DNA of 64,000 nucleotides, taken from NCBI RefSeq assembly GCF_004116955.1, contig NZ_CP026362.1:2265677-2329676 (forward strand). Direction: 5' to 3'. This stretch comes from Bacillus vallismortis (GTDB taxonomy: Bacteria; Bacillota; Bacilli; Bacillales; Bacillaceae). Under the pieces are notes generated by a model that was not told where the DNA came from, made no database searches, and was given only the letters and a program-made list of their open reading frames with translations. This document shows, piece by piece, positions 36,627 to 45,684 of the stretch. Position 1 is the first letter of the stretch; the number at the start of each line of letters is the position of its first letter. Position numbers and translations under genes: made by a program.

Positions 36627-37616
36627 TTAGCTATAAAGGTGACAAGCCACAAAGTGGCTGGGAGCAGCTTCTTTGAATTCTGGTATTTGTTCCTTGCATA
36701 TTGGCTTTGCAACAGGGCATCTCGTATGGAAAACGCAGCCTTTTGGCGGATTGGCCGGACTCGGCAGTTCTCCCTTCAGGACGATGCGTTCGCGTTTGAC
36801 AGATCCTATTCTTCTTGTAACCGGAACGGACGATAGAAGAGCTTGCGTGTAAGGATGTAGCGGATTGTCATATAACTCGTGCTTTCCGGCCAGTTCCATC
36901 ATTTTGCCGAGATACATGACTCCGACTCTGTCGCTGATATGGCGGACAACACTTAGGTCATGAGAGATAAATAGATACGTTAGATTAAATTCTTCCTGTA
37001 ATTCCTCCATTAAGTTAATCACTTGGGCCTGAATGGATACATCAAGTGCGGAAACCGGCTCATCTGCGATGATCAGCTCCGGATTCAATGTAAGCGCTCT
37101 GGCGATCCCGATCCGCTGACGCTGGCCGCCGGAAAATTCATGGGGGTAACGGTTGGCAAACGACGGGTGAAGGCCTACTCTCGCAAGCAGTTCTTCGACT
37201 TTCTCGTTTCGTTCCCGCATCGTATACATGTGGTGCGTATGTAACGGCTCCTTAATGATAGAACGCAGCGTTTTTCTTGGATTCAAAGATGCAAACGGAT
37301 CTTGGAAAACCATTTGAATATTTTTGCGGACACTTTTTCGCAGCTTTTCTTCTGACAGGTTGGAAATATCCTGCCCCTTAAAAAGAATTTGGCCTTCTGT
37401 CGGTTTGTACAGCCTGATCATCGTCCTGCCGGCAGTCGATTTCCCGCAGCCTGATTCTCCAACGATTCCGAGGGTTTCTCCTTTTTTCAGCGAAAAGGAA
37501 ACACCGTCCACCGCTTTTACATCGCCGACTTTTCTTTGAAAAAAGCCTGAGCGGATCGGGAAGTATTTTTTCACGTCACGAAGTTCTAAGATTGTTTCTT
37601 GATTAGCTGCTGTCAT
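36627..37616 (-). CDS. appF: Oligopeptide ABC transporter ATP-binding protein AppF
   Basis: 329 aa ABC ATPase: Walker [14 protein letters not shown], signature [14 protein letters not shown], Walker [13 protein letters not shown], switch ISHDLS. The C-terminal oligopeptide-transporter region has [13 protein letters not shown] and the cysteine set [14 protein letters not shown], candidate iron-sulfur or structural ligands. It overlaps appD by 4 bp. An 87-bp gap without an obvious terminator separates it from appA. Confidence 0.95.
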   Translation of the reverse strand: MTAANQETILELRDVKKYFPIRSGFFQRKVGDVKAVDGVSFSLKKGETLGIVGESGCGKSTAGRTMIRLYKPTEGQILFKGQDISNLSEEKLRKSVRKNIQMVFQDPFASLNPRKTLRSIIKEPLHTHHMYTMRERNEKVEELLARVGLHPSFANRYPHEFSGGQRQRIGIARALTLNPELIIADEPVSALDVSIQAQVINLMEELQEEFNLTYLFISHDLSVVRHISDRVGVMYLGKMMELAGKHELYDNPLHPYTQALLSSVPVTRRIGSVKRERIVLKGELPSPANPPKGCVFHTRCPVAKPICKEQIPEFKEAAPSHFVACHLYS

Positions 37617-38599
37617 GATTGTTCGGCACCCTCTTCCTCATATAAAAAACATCTCACCGTTCTTCCGCTTTTGTGCGTCAAAAGCGAAGGCTGATTTGAC
37701 CAGCATTTATCCATGGTTTTCGGACACCTTGGGGCAAATCGGCACCCCGGCGGAAGGTTATCTGGTGTCGGCACGCTGCCTTTAATCGCGTTTAATTTAT
37801 CAATCTCTCCATCTATGACGGGAATCGACGTAAGCAGGCCTTCTGTGTAAGGATGAAGCGGTTCTAAAAATAAGTCGTCGACAGCGGCATTTTCTACGAC
37901 TTGTCCGCAGTACATGACAATGACTCTGTCGGCTGCTTCCGACACGACACCTAAGTCGTGTGTGATGAGAAGGATCGACGTGTTGAACTTCTGACAGAGA
38001 TCTTTCATGAGCTCGAGAACTTGGGCTTGTATTGTCACATCCAGCGCTGTCGTCGGCTCATCGGCAATGAGCAGTTTAGGATTGCAGCTGAGTGCGATGG
38101 CAATCATCACCCTCTGCCTCATTCCGCCGGACAGCCGATGCGGATACTCCTTCATCATTTGCTCGGCCCGGGAGAAACCGACCATCTGCAAGAGCTCAAC
38201 AGCTTTTTGGCGCGCTTCTTTTTTCTTCATGTTTTTATGGTAAACCAGCACTTCGGTAATTTGTTCTCCGATTGTTAACACCGGATTAAGGGAGGTCATT
38301 GGCTCCTGAAAAATCATGGATACTTCGTTTCCGCGGATTTTGCAAAAGTCATTTTCAGTGAATGAGGTGAGGTCTTTGTCTTCGAGTTTAATAGAGCCGT
38401 CCATGATTTTTCCGCCGGCGCTTTGGACGAGGCCCATAATGGATAAAGAAGTAATGCTTTTTCCGGAGCCCGATTCACCTACAAGCGCGACGGTTTCGCC
38501 TTTGTTGATGTGAAAATCGACTCCGTCAACCGCAGGGATCGGCTCCTTTTTCCTAAAAAAATAAGTCTTTAAATTATTCACTTCTAAAAGTGTGCTCAT
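37613..38599 (-). CDS. appD: Oligopeptide ABC transporter ATP-binding protein AppD
   Basis: 328 aa ABC ATPase and first gene of the app operon. Walker [12 protein letters not shown], signature [14 protein letters not shown], Walker [13 protein letters not shown], switch ITHDLGV. The C-terminal region [13 protein letters not shown] and cysteines [14 protein letters not shown] are present. ATG preceded by AAAGGGGAG. With AppF it energises peptide import through AppBC. Confidence 0.95.
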   Translation of the reverse strand: MSTLLEVNNLKTYFFRKKEPIPAVDGVDFHINKGETVALVGESGSGKSITSLSIMGLVQSAGGKIMDGSIKLEDKDLTSFTENDFCKIRGNEVSMIFQEPMTSLNPVLTIGEQITEVLVYHKNMKKKEARQKAVELLQMVGFSRAEQMMKEYPHRLSGGMRQRVMIAIALSCNPKLLIADEPTTALDVTIQAQVLELMKDLCQKFNTSILLITHDLGVVSEAADRVIVMYCGQVVENAAVDDLFLEPLHPYTEGLLTSIPVIDGEIDKLNAIKGSVPTPDNLPPGCRFAPRCPKTMDKCWSNQPSLLTHKSGRTVRCFLYEEEGAEQS

Positions 38600-38671
38600 G
38601 CTAGCTCCCCTTTCCCCCTCTTGTTGTCAAACATTTTCAAGAGAAAGCAATCCCTTTATTCAGAAATAATA

Positions 38672-38764
38672 AATAATATTGAATAATCGAAAAATTTTAT
38701 AGTTGTATATTATTACAATCATTTTGCAAAATCAAGAATTTTTTAGGATAAATGTAATATTATT
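38672..38764 (-). promoter_or_regulatory. app operon promoter with ScoC-like boxes
   Basis: Minus-strand TTGATT (38730-38735), 17 bp, TAATAT (38707-38712), giving a leader of roughly 100 nt before appD. Two sequences matching RATANTATY flank it, AATAATATT (38672-38680, downstream) and AATATTATT (38756-38764, upstream). ScoC repression of app is known in B. subtilis; these boxes are candidates only because the region is AT-rich. Confidence 0.6.
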
Positions 38765-38789
38765 AACGAAATTCCATTATTTTATTCTT

Positions 38790-39575
38790 TTAAAGCGTTG
38801 CATTCAAAAAGGTTTCGGCGGGAATGGACAGCCCGTCTGCCGTGTTTGCTTTGTTTGCGGTTAAATATTTTTTTACAATATTGAATCCGACTGCGTATCC
38901 AAGCATTTTAGGATGATATCCTTTTCCGAATAACAGCTGTGAAAATAAACGGTTTTCCCGTTTGATATCCAAGTTGGGTGCGATTTTTTTCTCGTATAAA
39001 GCCTGCAGCTGCTTTTCGGTATACCAAGATGTCCATTCAGCCGTTTGACTTCGGCCGAACCTCTCATAAACAGCATATTCTGCCAGCCCCTCCATGATGA
39101 TTGTATCAAGCAATGTGACATCCTTTTCCTCTTTTGTCAGATGATCTAACCGGCAAACGTGATGATATTCATGTGTCATTAGGGCAGAGACTGACGCAAA
39201 ATCCAACTCTGACGAGAGAAAGAGGAACATCTTATCTTGAAAGGCGAGTCCTGATTTTGAGCCGAATTCTAAACGAATTGTTCTGTTTCGCACGTCAACC
39301 GGAAGCGGGACAATTGGTACATCAGGACCTTTCCATTTGTTTTTCAGATACTGTTCTTCCTTTTGAATATGCTCGTAAAACCCTTTTTCTTTCAGCTTGG
39401 AAGCTGTATCGCTGCCTTCTTTTATGTTTTTAAACATTCCATGATGCTGAAGGTGCCCCAAAATGCCTTTCCAGTCCTTTTTTTCAATCCCTGAAAAAAG
39501 CGGGACAATGTAATGCGCCAAATCATTTATTGAAGCAGCCTGGCTAAGCCAGCTATATGTTTGTTCCACACTCAT
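38790..39575 (-). CDS. yjaZ: Predicted zinc-dependent protease YjaZ (DUF2268)
   Basis: 261 aa. A central HExxH-type zinc motif is present (ALMTHEYHHVCRLD, about residue 135), with a downstream glutamate-containing helix TIIMEGLAEYAVYERFG that can supply the third ligand. No signal peptide, so probably cytoplasmic. Substrate unknown. It lies between fabF and appD, preceded by the fabF terminator, with GAGGCG before the ATG. Confidence 0.85.
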   Translation of the reverse strand: MSVEQTYSWLSQAASINDLAHYIVPLFSGIEKKDWKGILGHLQHHGMFKNIKEGSDTASKLKEKGFYEHIQKEEQYLKNKWKGPDVPIVPLPVDVRNRTIRLEFGSKSGLAFQDKMFLFLSSELDFASVSALMTHEYHHVCRLDHLTKEEKDVTLLDTIIMEGLAEYAVYERFGRSQTAEWTSWYTEKQLQALYEKKIAPNLDIKRENRLFSQLLFGKGYHPKMLGYAVGFNIVKKYLTANKANTADGLSIPAETFLNATL

Positions 39576-39607
39576 GTGATCGCCTCCTCTTTTTATCCTA
39601 TGCGCGC

Positions 39608-39643
39608 AAAAAAAACCGGCTACCCTTTAAGGGCAGCCGGTTT
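39608..39643 (-). terminator. fabHA-fabF terminator
   Basis: AAACCGGCTACCC...GGGCAGCCGGTTT stem followed on the minus strand by a run of T. Confidence 0.92.
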
Positions 39644-39650
39644 GGCGTAG

Positions 39651-40892
39651 TTATGATTGGTATTTCTTAAAGATCAATGTGGCATTATGTCCGCCGAATC
39701 CCAATGAGTTGCTGAGAACATAATTGAGATCCTGTCTGCGGGCTTCATCAGGCACATAATCTAAATCGCATTCTTCGTCAGGTGTTTCAATATTGATTGT
39801 CGGCGGGATCGTACCTTCTTTAATGGCAAGCACAGAGAAAATCGCTTCAATACCGCCAGCTGCTCCTAAGAGGTGGCCTGTCATCGATTTTGTAGAGCTT
39901 ACCGCAAGTTTATGCGCATGCTCGCCGAAAACGGTTTTGATTGCCATTGTTTCGTATTTGTCATTGTAATACGTGCTTGTTCCGTGAGCATTGATATAAT
40001 CAATGTCTTCAGGAAAAATGTCCGCATCTTTAATGGCTTCTTGCATCGCTCTCGCTCCGCCTTCACCGTCTTGGGCCGGAGCTGTGATATGATAAGCGTC
40101 TCCCGTTGAGCCATAGCCTACAATTTCTCCGTAAATCTTAGCGCCGCGGGCCAGAGCGTGCTCAAGCTCTTCAAGAACAACAATCCCTGCGCCTTCACCC
40201 ATGACAAAGCCATCACGGTTTTTGTCGAACGGACGGCTTGCTGTTTTCGGATCTGGATTAGTAGACAGCGCTTTGTTTGCGCTGAATCCCGCGAATGACA
40301 TTCTTGTCAGCGGCGCTTCTGTTCCGCCTGTGACCATTACGTCAGCATCGCCGCGCTGAATGACTTTAAACGCGTCACCGATAGAGTTTGTTCCTGTAGC
40401 GCATGCTGTAACCGTACAAGAGTTGACCCCTTTTGCTCCTAATGCAATAGAAATCTGGCCTGTCGCCATATCAGGAATCATCATTGGCACGAAAAACGGG
40501 CTGACCCGTCTTGGGCCTTTCGTTAAGAAGATTTCAAATTGTGACTCTAGTGTTTCAAGCCCTCCGATACCGGAGCCTACCCAAACACCGACTCTCGGCG
40601 CGATCTCATCGGTAATGTTAAGATCCGCGTCTTCAACCGCCATTTTTGCAGCTACGACCGCATATTGTGTGAAGCGGTCCATTTTTCTGGCTTCTTTTTT
40701 ATCCATATAATCTTCAACATTGAAGTCTTTTAATTCAGCGGCTACTTTCGCCGGATATTCTTCAGCATCAACACGAGTGATCGGACCGATTCCGGACACA
40801 CCGTTGATTGCGTTATTCCAACTTGTATCAACGTCGTTGCCAAGCGGAGATAATGCTCCAAGTCCTGTAACAACTACTCTTTTTTTACTCAT
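39651..40892 (-). CDS. fabF: 3-oxoacyl-ACP synthase II FabF
   Basis: 413 aa condensing enzyme. It elongates acyl-ACP with malonyl-ACP and is the cerulenin and platensimycin target. The catalytic Cys lies in [16 protein letters not shown] (about residue 164). Catalytic histidines lie in [14 protein letters not shown] and [26 protein letters not shown] closes the protein. Second gene of the fabHA-fabF operon, 22 bp after fabHA, under FapR. Confidence 0.97.
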   Translation of the reverse strand: MSKKRVVVTGLGALSPLGNDVDTSWNNAINGVSGIGPITRVDAEEYPAKVAAELKDFNVEDYMDKKEARKMDRFTQYAVVAAKMAVEDADLNITDEIAPRVGVWVGSGIGGLETLESQFEIFLTKGPRRVSPFFVPMMIPDMATGQISIALGAKGVNSCTVTACATGTNSIGDAFKVIQRGDADVMVTGGTEAPLTRMSFAGFSANKALSTNPDPKTASRPFDKNRDGFVMGEGAGIVVLEELEHALARGAKIYGEIVGYGSTGDAYHITAPAQDGEGGARAMQEAIKDADIFPEDIDYINAHGTSTYYNDKYETMAIKTVFGEHAHKLAVSSTKSMTGHLLGAAGGIEAIFSVLAIKEGTIPPTINIETPDEECDLDYVPDEARRQDLNYVLSNSLGFGGHNATLIFKKYQS

Positions 40893-40914
40893 CTTGTGTG
40901 CACCTCACCTTTTT

Positions 40915-41853
40915 TTAGCGGCCCCAGCGGATTGCAATGGCGCCCCATGTTAATCCTCCGCCGAATCCTACCATGACGACCACATCGCCGTCTTTGATTT
41001 TACCGGCTTCCAATTCCTCTACAAGAGAGATCGGAATGGATGCGGCAGAAGTATTTCCATATTTATGAACTGTTTTGGACATCTTTTCGACAGGAAGCTC
41101 TAAACGCTCGCGAGCGGCTTCCATGATGCGGATATTCGCCTGATGCGGAATCAAAAAGTCGACGTCCTCTTTTGAGAGTCCGGCTTTTTCAATCACATTT
41201 ACACATGATTCTCCCATTTGGCGGACTGCAAATTTGAAAACTTCTCGTCCATTCATGATTGTATGTCCTTTTTCATTAAGATACAAGTGCTGACCGCCTG
41301 TGCCGTCTGCACCTAGCTCAAATGAAAGGATCCCTCTGTCATCGCTGACCGGGCCGACTACCGCAGCGCCTGCTCCATCTCCAAACAGAACGGCTGTATT
41401 GCGGTCTTCCCAGTCTGTAATGCTTGAGAGCTTTTCTACACCAACAACAAGAACATGCTTGTAGGTTCCGGATTCAATAAATTGTTTACCGGTTACAACC
41501 CCGTACATGAAGCCCGCACAAGCCGCGCTGATATCCATAGCGCACGCTTTTTTCGCGCCGAGCTCTTCTTGAATCATACAAGAAACCGTAGGGAATGACT
41601 GATCAGGTGTAACAGTCGCAACCAGAATCATATCCAGATCCTCTGCTGCCACTTCGGCTTGTTCCAGCGCTTTTTTCGCCGCTGCAACAGCCATATGTGA
41701 TGAATACACATCATCTGCGGCAATTCTTCTTTCTTCTATTCCTGTTCTGGTACGAATCCACTCGTCAGAAGTTTCAACCATTTTTTCAAGGTCATGATTT
41801 GTTAAAACTTTCTCGGGAATATAACGTCCAACACCAAGTATTCCAGCTTTCAT
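40915..41853 (-). CDS. fabHA: 3-oxoacyl-ACP synthase III FabHA
   Basis: 312 aa. It starts fatty-acid synthesis by condensing an acyl-CoA (branched primers in Bacillus) with malonyl-ACP. Catalytic Cys is in [13 protein letters not shown] (about residue 113), His in [12 protein letters not shown] and Asn in [11 protein letters not shown]. The C-terminal [10 protein letters not shown] is typical of FabH. The gene has a FapR operator upstream and fabF downstream. B. subtilis has a second FabH (FabHB) elsewhere. Confidence 0.97.
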   Translation of the reverse strand: MKAGILGVGRYIPEKVLTNHDLEKMVETSDEWIRTRTGIEERRIAADDVYSSHMAVAAAKKALEQAEVAAEDLDMILVATVTPDQSFPTVSCMIQEELGAKKACAMDISAACAGFMYGVVTGKQFIESGTYKHVLVVGVEKLSSITDWEDRNTAVLFGDGAGAAVVGPVSDDRGILSFELGADGTGGQHLYLNEKGHTIMNGREVFKFAVRQMGESCVNVIEKAGLSKEDVDFLIPHQANIRIMEAARERLELPVEKMSKTVHKYGNTSAASIPISLVEELEAGKIKDGDVVVMVGFGGGLTWGAIAIRWGR

Positions 41854-41909
41854 AAGGGAAGACTCCTTTATATTGTAAATTTAGAAGATCAATCAGGTTG
41901 TGATCAATT

Positions 41910-41928
41910 ATTAGTATCAGGTACTAAT
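41910..41928 (-). promoter_or_regulatory. FapR operator of fabHA-fabF
   Basis: ATTAGTATCAGGTACTAAT, a nearly perfect palindrome matching the FapR consensus, between fabHA and yjzB. Confidence 0.93.
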
Positions 41929-42023
41929 TCTATCCTATTTTTTTTCACATGGCAATATATTCGTCTAAACTATCAGTTCATCTTATTCATAGAGTATTGT
42001 ATATAGAAAGGAGGCGTACGCAG

Positions 42024-42245
42024 TTGGATGTGTTTTCAAAGATGATGTTCGGCGATTCCGCAAAACAAACAGAAGAGAAGGAAGAGCAGCAAGAGGAGGT
42101 ATCCCAGACGAACGAAGAAGAGACGTTTCATTACATGCATATTATGGACCAAATCGGTTCAATTATGAACTCTATTGATCAAATCAAGCCCGCTTTAAAG
42201 GAGCTTGCGCCTATGATTTCCGCTATTAAAAAGAAAATCATGTGA
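42024..42245 (+). CDS. yjzB: Small protein YjzB
   Basis: 73 aa from a TTG start chosen because AAAGGAGG lies 9 bases upstream; a longer in-frame ATG at 41949 has no ribosome site and would run into the fabHA promoter region. The N-terminal half is highly acidic (KQTEEKEEQQEEVSQTNEEE), and the C-terminal half is an amphipathic helix ending in basic residues (SAIKKKIM). Divergent from fabHA, convergent with comZ. Function unknown. Confidence 0.7.
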   Translation: MDVFSKMMFGDSAKQTEEKEEQQEEVSQTNEEETFHYMHIMDQIGSIMNSIDQIKPALKELAPMISAIKKKIM

Positions 42246-42247
42246 AA

Positions 42248-42274
42248 AGCCACTTTCGAAAAAGTGGCTCCTTC
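42248..42274. terminator. Terminator between yjzB and comZ
   Basis: AGCCACTTT...AAAGTGGCT 9-bp stem with a 4-nt loop, followed by CCTTCTT on plus and TTTTCAC on minus; moderate in both directions. Confidence 0.75.
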
Positions 42275-42466
42275 TTATTCGGTTTCAGATTTCGCGTCAG
42301 ACTTGCCAAGCTCATAAGCTTCAGCCATTACCGTGGTAAATAGATTCATAAATGGCTGTATGGCCTCCATTGACAGCTCAATGCCTGATTTTTCAAGCTG
42401 TTCTTTCGCTTCAGGCAAGTATTTCATGGCAATTTGCAAGAACTCCATGGATTTTTCATGTTGCAT
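42275..42466 (-). CDS. comZ: ComG operon repressor ComZ
   Basis: 63 aa, the known ComZ length. A small helical protein with leucine-rich spacing (FLQIAMKYLPEAKEQLEKSGIEL) and an acidic tail. In B. subtilis ComZ lowers comG expression, limiting the competence pseudopilus. It is cotranscribed with med, 14 bp downstream of it. Confidence 0.92.
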   Translation of the reverse strand: MQHEKSMEFLQIAMKYLPEAKEQLEKSGIELSMEAIQPFMNLFTTVMAEAYELGKSDAKSETE

Positions 42467-42480
42467 ATGACGTCACTCCA

Positions 42481-43434
42481 TTATTCGTTTTTTGGCAGTT
42501 CGCCTGTTTTGTTGTACGTTTTGATCAGCCTGTCGATTCTTTGCTGAAAGTCTTTATCGACAAGCGGGCTGAATGTTCCCATTTCAACAACGCCGGTTTT
42601 CAGGTCGTAGTAATGGTCGCCGCCTTCAAGGGAGCCTTTGTCGAATTGCTCAGCGATGATTTCATAGGCCTTGTCCACATTTTGCACCGTGCTGGTTAAC
42701 ACGGTATTTTCGCCCAGTTCTGATTGATCTGTGACGTAGCCGATGGCATAAAGGCCGTCTTTTTTAATCTGCTGAATGACAGGAACATTATACCCGTCTC
42801 CGGCGGGATACACAACATCCGCGCCTTCGTTCTTCATTTTCTGATAAAGCTTTACTGCCGTCGTATCATCATCCCAATGAGCCGTATATTTCGTGTTTAC
42901 TTCTATATTCGGATTTTCATATTTGGCCCCTTTGATAAAACCGTCAACCTCTGGCTGCCATGTAAAGGAAGCGATCACGCCGACCTGATTTGTTTTCGAC
43001 AAATGGGCAGCCGTCATTCCTCCAAAAAAGCCCATTGCCTCGCCGCTGAAATGGACACTTGTCACATTATCCCCTTTCGCTTTCGCATTAGAAATGACAA
43101 ATTCCATATCCGGATAATCTTCGCTTACCAAGTTAAACACCTCTGCGTATTCACTCCCGTGGCCATAGAGAAGATTGACGCCCCGCTTATGAAAATCATC
43201 AATCGCATTTATGATATCTTCATCTGTTTTAACGCCTTCTTTATAGTAGACGTCCACATTGTATTTTGATTGTATATTCAGTAATCCTTTATACCCTTTT
43301 GTGCCCCATACGAGGTCGTTAATCGTATCAGGAAAGAGCATGCCGACCTTCTCAATTTTTCCTTTAAACGGAGTTTGTCCACATCCGCTTAATAAAAGGA
43401 GGACAGAAAAGATCATGACAAGCCTTGTGATCAA
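42481..43434 (-). CDS. med: Competence regulator Med (BMP-family lipoprotein)
   Basis: 317 aa from a TTG start, the length known for Med. Signal peptide ITRLVMIFSVLLLLSGCGQTPF with lipobox LLSGC, so it is probably lipidated. The rest resembles the basic-membrane-protein/periplasmic-binding family (VGMLFPDTINDLVWGTKGYKGL, GVIASFTWQPEVDGFIKGAKY). Med positively affects comK expression. AAGGAG is 11 bases from TTG but only 6 from an out-of-frame ATG whose mini-ORF (ATG ACT TGA) ends across the TTG. Operon with comZ. Confidence 0.92.
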   Translation of the reverse strand: MITRLVMIFSVLLLLSGCGQTPFKGKIEKVGMLFPDTINDLVWGTKGYKGLLNIQSKYNVDVYYKEGVKTDEDIINAIDDFHKRGVNLLYGHGSEYAEVFNLVSEDYPDMEFVISNAKAKGDNVTSVHFSGEAMGFFGGMTAAHLSKTNQVGVIASFTWQPEVDGFIKGAKYENPNIEVNTKYTAHWDDDTTAVKLYQKMKNEGADVVYPAGDGYNVPVIQQIKKDGLYAIGYVTDQSELGENTVLTSTVQNVDKAYEIIAEQFDKGSLEGGDHYYDLKTGVVEMGTFSPLVDKDFQQRIDRLIKTYNKTGELPKNE

Positions 43435-43524
43435 GTCATGTTCAACTCCTTTTGACAAGCTATAACATGTATTATTTTTATACGTTTATTGTATCTAGAA
43501 AACGTGAAACATGGAAGGTGTTTC

Positions 43525-44076
43525 TTAATATTTGTCGAAAATTGATGAATATTGTCTTTTCCACTCGACAATTTTTGCTTTTGCTTCTTCTTTTGAGGTT
43601 TTTTCTGTGACTTGCAGATCGAAAATCTGATGATCGCGGCTTGGTTCAAGCAGGAACCTCAGCAGCTCCTCAGCGACATCGTCTGTGTAGCAGCCGTCTT
43701 CCTCGGTTTCTTCTTTCCATGGCCCATACATTTTCGGCAGGATCACCGCTTTTTCTGAACCTGTCTTTTCACGTTTTTCCCATTCTTTTCGATCTTGTTC
43801 ATAGATTAATAGATAAGGAGAATCAAATTGGTCTAAAGGTAAAAAACTGCCGTATTGGATACAAATTGTATCATATTTTCGCTTACCAATACGTTCAAGC
43901 CGGCAAAAGAGTTCATTTCTCCCAAGCCACATGAGTCTTTCTTCTAAGTACATTTGTCTCATTTCATCTTCTGTTTCCGCCAGTATAACGTCAACATGTA
44001 TGCCTTCATCCATCATTCGCTCGCATAATGAAAGGCCGAAAAATTCGTCCGCACCTACAATCAGTGTTGATTCCAT
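43525..44076 (-). CDS. yjaV: NAD(P)-binding-like protein YjaV
   Basis: 183 aa. The N-terminus LIVGADEFFGLSLCERMMDEG has the glycine pattern of an extended short-chain dehydrogenase/epimerase nucleotide fold, and VILPKMYGPWKEE resembles the epimerase substrate-side segment. The protein is much shorter than a full epimerase (about 300 aa) and I cannot find a YxxxK catalytic pair, so it may bind a nucleotide without being a classical enzyme. It lies upstream of med on the same strand. Confidence 0.75.
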   Translation of the reverse strand: MESTLIVGADEFFGLSLCERMMDEGIHVDVILAETEDEMRQMYLEERLMWLGRNELFCRLERIGKRKYDTICIQYGSFLPLDQFDSPYLLIYEQDRKEWEKREKTGSEKAVILPKMYGPWKEETEEDGCYTDDVAEELLRFLLEPSRDHQIFDLQVTEKTSKEEAKAKIVEWKRQYSSIFDKY

Positions 44077-44116
44077 TGCATCTGCCGCCCTTCCGGTTTT
44101 TCATTTCCAAAGCAAA

Positions 44117-44142
44117 ACAGCCTCCGCAAAAGTGAAGGCTGT
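44117..44142 (-). terminator. Terminator after yjaU
   Basis: ACAGCCT...AGGCTGT 7-bp stem with a 12-nt loop and TTTTGC on the minus strand, between yjaU and yjaV. Confidence 0.6.
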
Positions 44143-44156
44143 TGTTATTGTATTCT

Positions 44157-44891
44157 CTATAACTCTTTTTCATGCCTGTGAAAGAATTTGCAGATTGATG
44201 CATACAGTCTGCTTGGATGCTCAAACAAATGAAATGTCATGTCGACCGGCGCGCCTTGCTTCTGCTGTTTTTCCTTGAATGCCTCCGCATGTACGCTGTA
44301 CGGATAGGGAGCTCCGGTCATCCGCTGCCATATATGAACCGGCACGACGCTCGAATAGCTTTCAATTGTTTTGTAACGGAACGCTTCCGCTTCTTTTTCA
44401 GAAATTCCGTAGCTTTCCGATACCTCTTTCAAAAATTGCTTATAGAAAAATTTATTTTCTTTTTCTGATTCATAATGTGCCTGAAGATCGAGACAAGGAT
44501 TCAACATTGCGGCTGAGCGGATATGATCCGGGGAAAAACGAAGCAATTCATTGGCCGTGAGAGCACCCATGCCCTCTGCTAAAATATGAATCTTCGGATT
44601 GAGGATTTCCTGCTTCAGAACGGAATGTATCAGCTGTTTGGCATAGGCGACCGCTTTTTCCGCGCCCCAATGCCTTCCGTACAGATTGCTGTTAAAAAGA
44701 GTATATCCTTCATCCCTCAGCATGTTCAGAAGCTGGTTTCTGCCGTAATGCTGCAGCCAAAAGCTAGAATCATTCCCGACAAAGTGGGTTCTGTCCCCCA
44801 AGATAAAAATGCCGAAGCCGTTTGGGCGATAGGGCAAATGAATCACATTCTGCTCCGTTCCCAATTGAAAGTATCTTTCCGTTATTCCCAT
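44157..44891 (-). CDS. yjaU: Alpha/beta-hydrolase-like protein YjaU
   Basis: 244 aa from the ATG at 44891, which follows AAAGGAGG; an in-frame start at 44912 precedes the ribosome site. The sequence follows an alpha/beta-hydrolase layout ([29 protein letters not shown]). At the nucleophile elbow, however, it reads [14 protein letters not shown], with Gly where the catalytic Ser of GxSxG should be. It may therefore be a non-hydrolytic relative. The 226-bp interval to yjzD must contain both promoters. Confidence 0.7.
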   Translation of the reverse strand: MGITERYFQLGTEQNVIHLPYRPNGFGIFILGDRTHFVGNDSSFWLQHYGRNQLLNMLRDEGYTLFNSNLYGRHWGAEKAVAYAKQLIHSVLKQEILNPKIHILAEGMGALTANELLRFSPDHIRSAAMLNPCLDLQAHYESEKENKFFYKQFLKEVSESYGISEKEAEAFRYKTIESYSSVVPVHIWQRMTGAPYPYSVHAEAFKEKQQKQGAPVDMTFHLFEHPSRLYASICKFFHRHEKEL

Positions 44892-45138
44892 CGCTTGCCC
44901 GCCTCCTTTCACACTTCATCTCACGCTATCTTATGTAAAAAGAAACGAAACGAATAAGGTAAAGTCCTAGCCTTTATCAGTTTTGGCTATTATACCATTT
45001 GATGATCTTTTTATTGGATTTAAACCGTATCGAATCAGGTATTTTGTCTTCTCATTTTCTTTTAAAATTGGATTCCCCCTTCGCTTTTTGTATGGTATGA
45101 TAGCTTTTAGAATAGACTGAGAAGGACGAGGTGGAAAC

Positions 45139-45333
45139 GTGCGATATATTATTGCCTTTATTTGGACGTTCCTTTTATCACATATGGCATGCTACTTGAT
45201 TGCCAGCATGAACAGTGTTGCATATCAATTCAATGAATTCAAAACATCATCTGTCATTGCTGTTATCCTGTATGTCTTGATCATGGTTTTAGCGGAAATC
45301 ATGCCTATGAACAAAAATGCCGACCAGCATTAA
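45139..45333 (+). CDS. yjzD: Small membrane protein YjzD (DUF2929)
   Basis: 64 aa from GTG preceded by GGACGAGGTGG. Two membrane segments (IIAFIWTFLLSHMACYLIA and SSVIAVILYVLIMVLAEIM) and a short polar tail. Known in B. subtilis mainly as a small protein whose overexpression disturbs division. Convergent with yjzC. Confidence 0.82.
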   Translation: MRYIIAFIWTFLLSHMACYLIASMNSVAYQFNEFKTSSVIAVILYVLIMVLAEIMPMNKNADQH

Positions 45334-45341
45334 AAATGCGA

Positions 45342-45377
45342 AAAACCCAAAACATGTCATTGTTTTGGGTTTTTTTC
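45342..45377. terminator. Bidirectional terminator between yjzD and yjzC
   Basis: AAAAACCCAAAACA...TGTTTTGGGTTTTT, 14-bp stem with a 6-nt loop. Confidence 0.93.
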
Positions 45378-45381
45378 TTGA

Positions 45382-45561
45382 TCACGGCTTTCTTTTGTAT
45401 GTCCACAGCCGGTTGTGATTTGATGTTTCGGGGAACATTTCCCCTGCTGACAGATGGATTTTTTGCGGGTTTTTTACCATACTTCCTGTCTCGCCGATTT
45501 CAACGTAGATGCCATTGTTGGGCGCTTTCTGTCCCGGCCGGAATTGATGCTGCTGTCCCAC
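45382..45561 (-). CDS. yjzC: Small protein YjzC
   Basis: 59 aa from a GTG preceded by AAAGGAGG seven bases upstream. A longer in-frame ATG (45627) would start within the former argF terminator and is rejected. The conserved core reads QFRPGQKAPNNGIYVEIGETGS and KIHLSAGEMFPETSN. Hydrophilic, no membrane segment, function unknown. Its promoter must lie in the 60-80 bp between its start and the insertion sequence, or it may now be read from IS or arg-operon transcripts. Confidence 0.8.
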   Translation of the reverse strand: MGQQHQFRPGQKAPNNGIYVEIGETGSMVKNPQKIHLSAGEMFPETSNHNRLWTYKRKP

Positions 45562-45621
45562 TATTTTTCCTCCTTTTCCTTTTTGCTGTAGTATGCGCCT
45601 AAGCGGCTGTGAATATGTTGC

Positions 45622-45639
45622 CATCAAAAAACTGCTGAG
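45622..45639 (-). terminator. Distal arm of the argF terminator, separated by IS insertion
   Basis: CATCAAAAAACTGCTGAG here is the exact reverse complement of CTCAGCAGTTTTTTGATG at 46934-46951 on the other side of the IS. Together with the loop TCTGG they formed one intrinsic terminator after argF. Confidence 0.88.
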
Positions 45640-45640
45640 T

Positions 45641-45644
45641 CTGG
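45641..45644. repeat. Target-site duplication CTGG, left copy
   Basis: CTGG borders the left IS end here and the right end at 46930-46933. Removing the IS and one CTGG restores a continuous hairpin with the 5-nt loop TCTGG. Confidence 0.8.
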
Positions 45645-45684
45645 GGGACTGACCCCCGTTTTTAAGACAGGGATCAAAACACCA

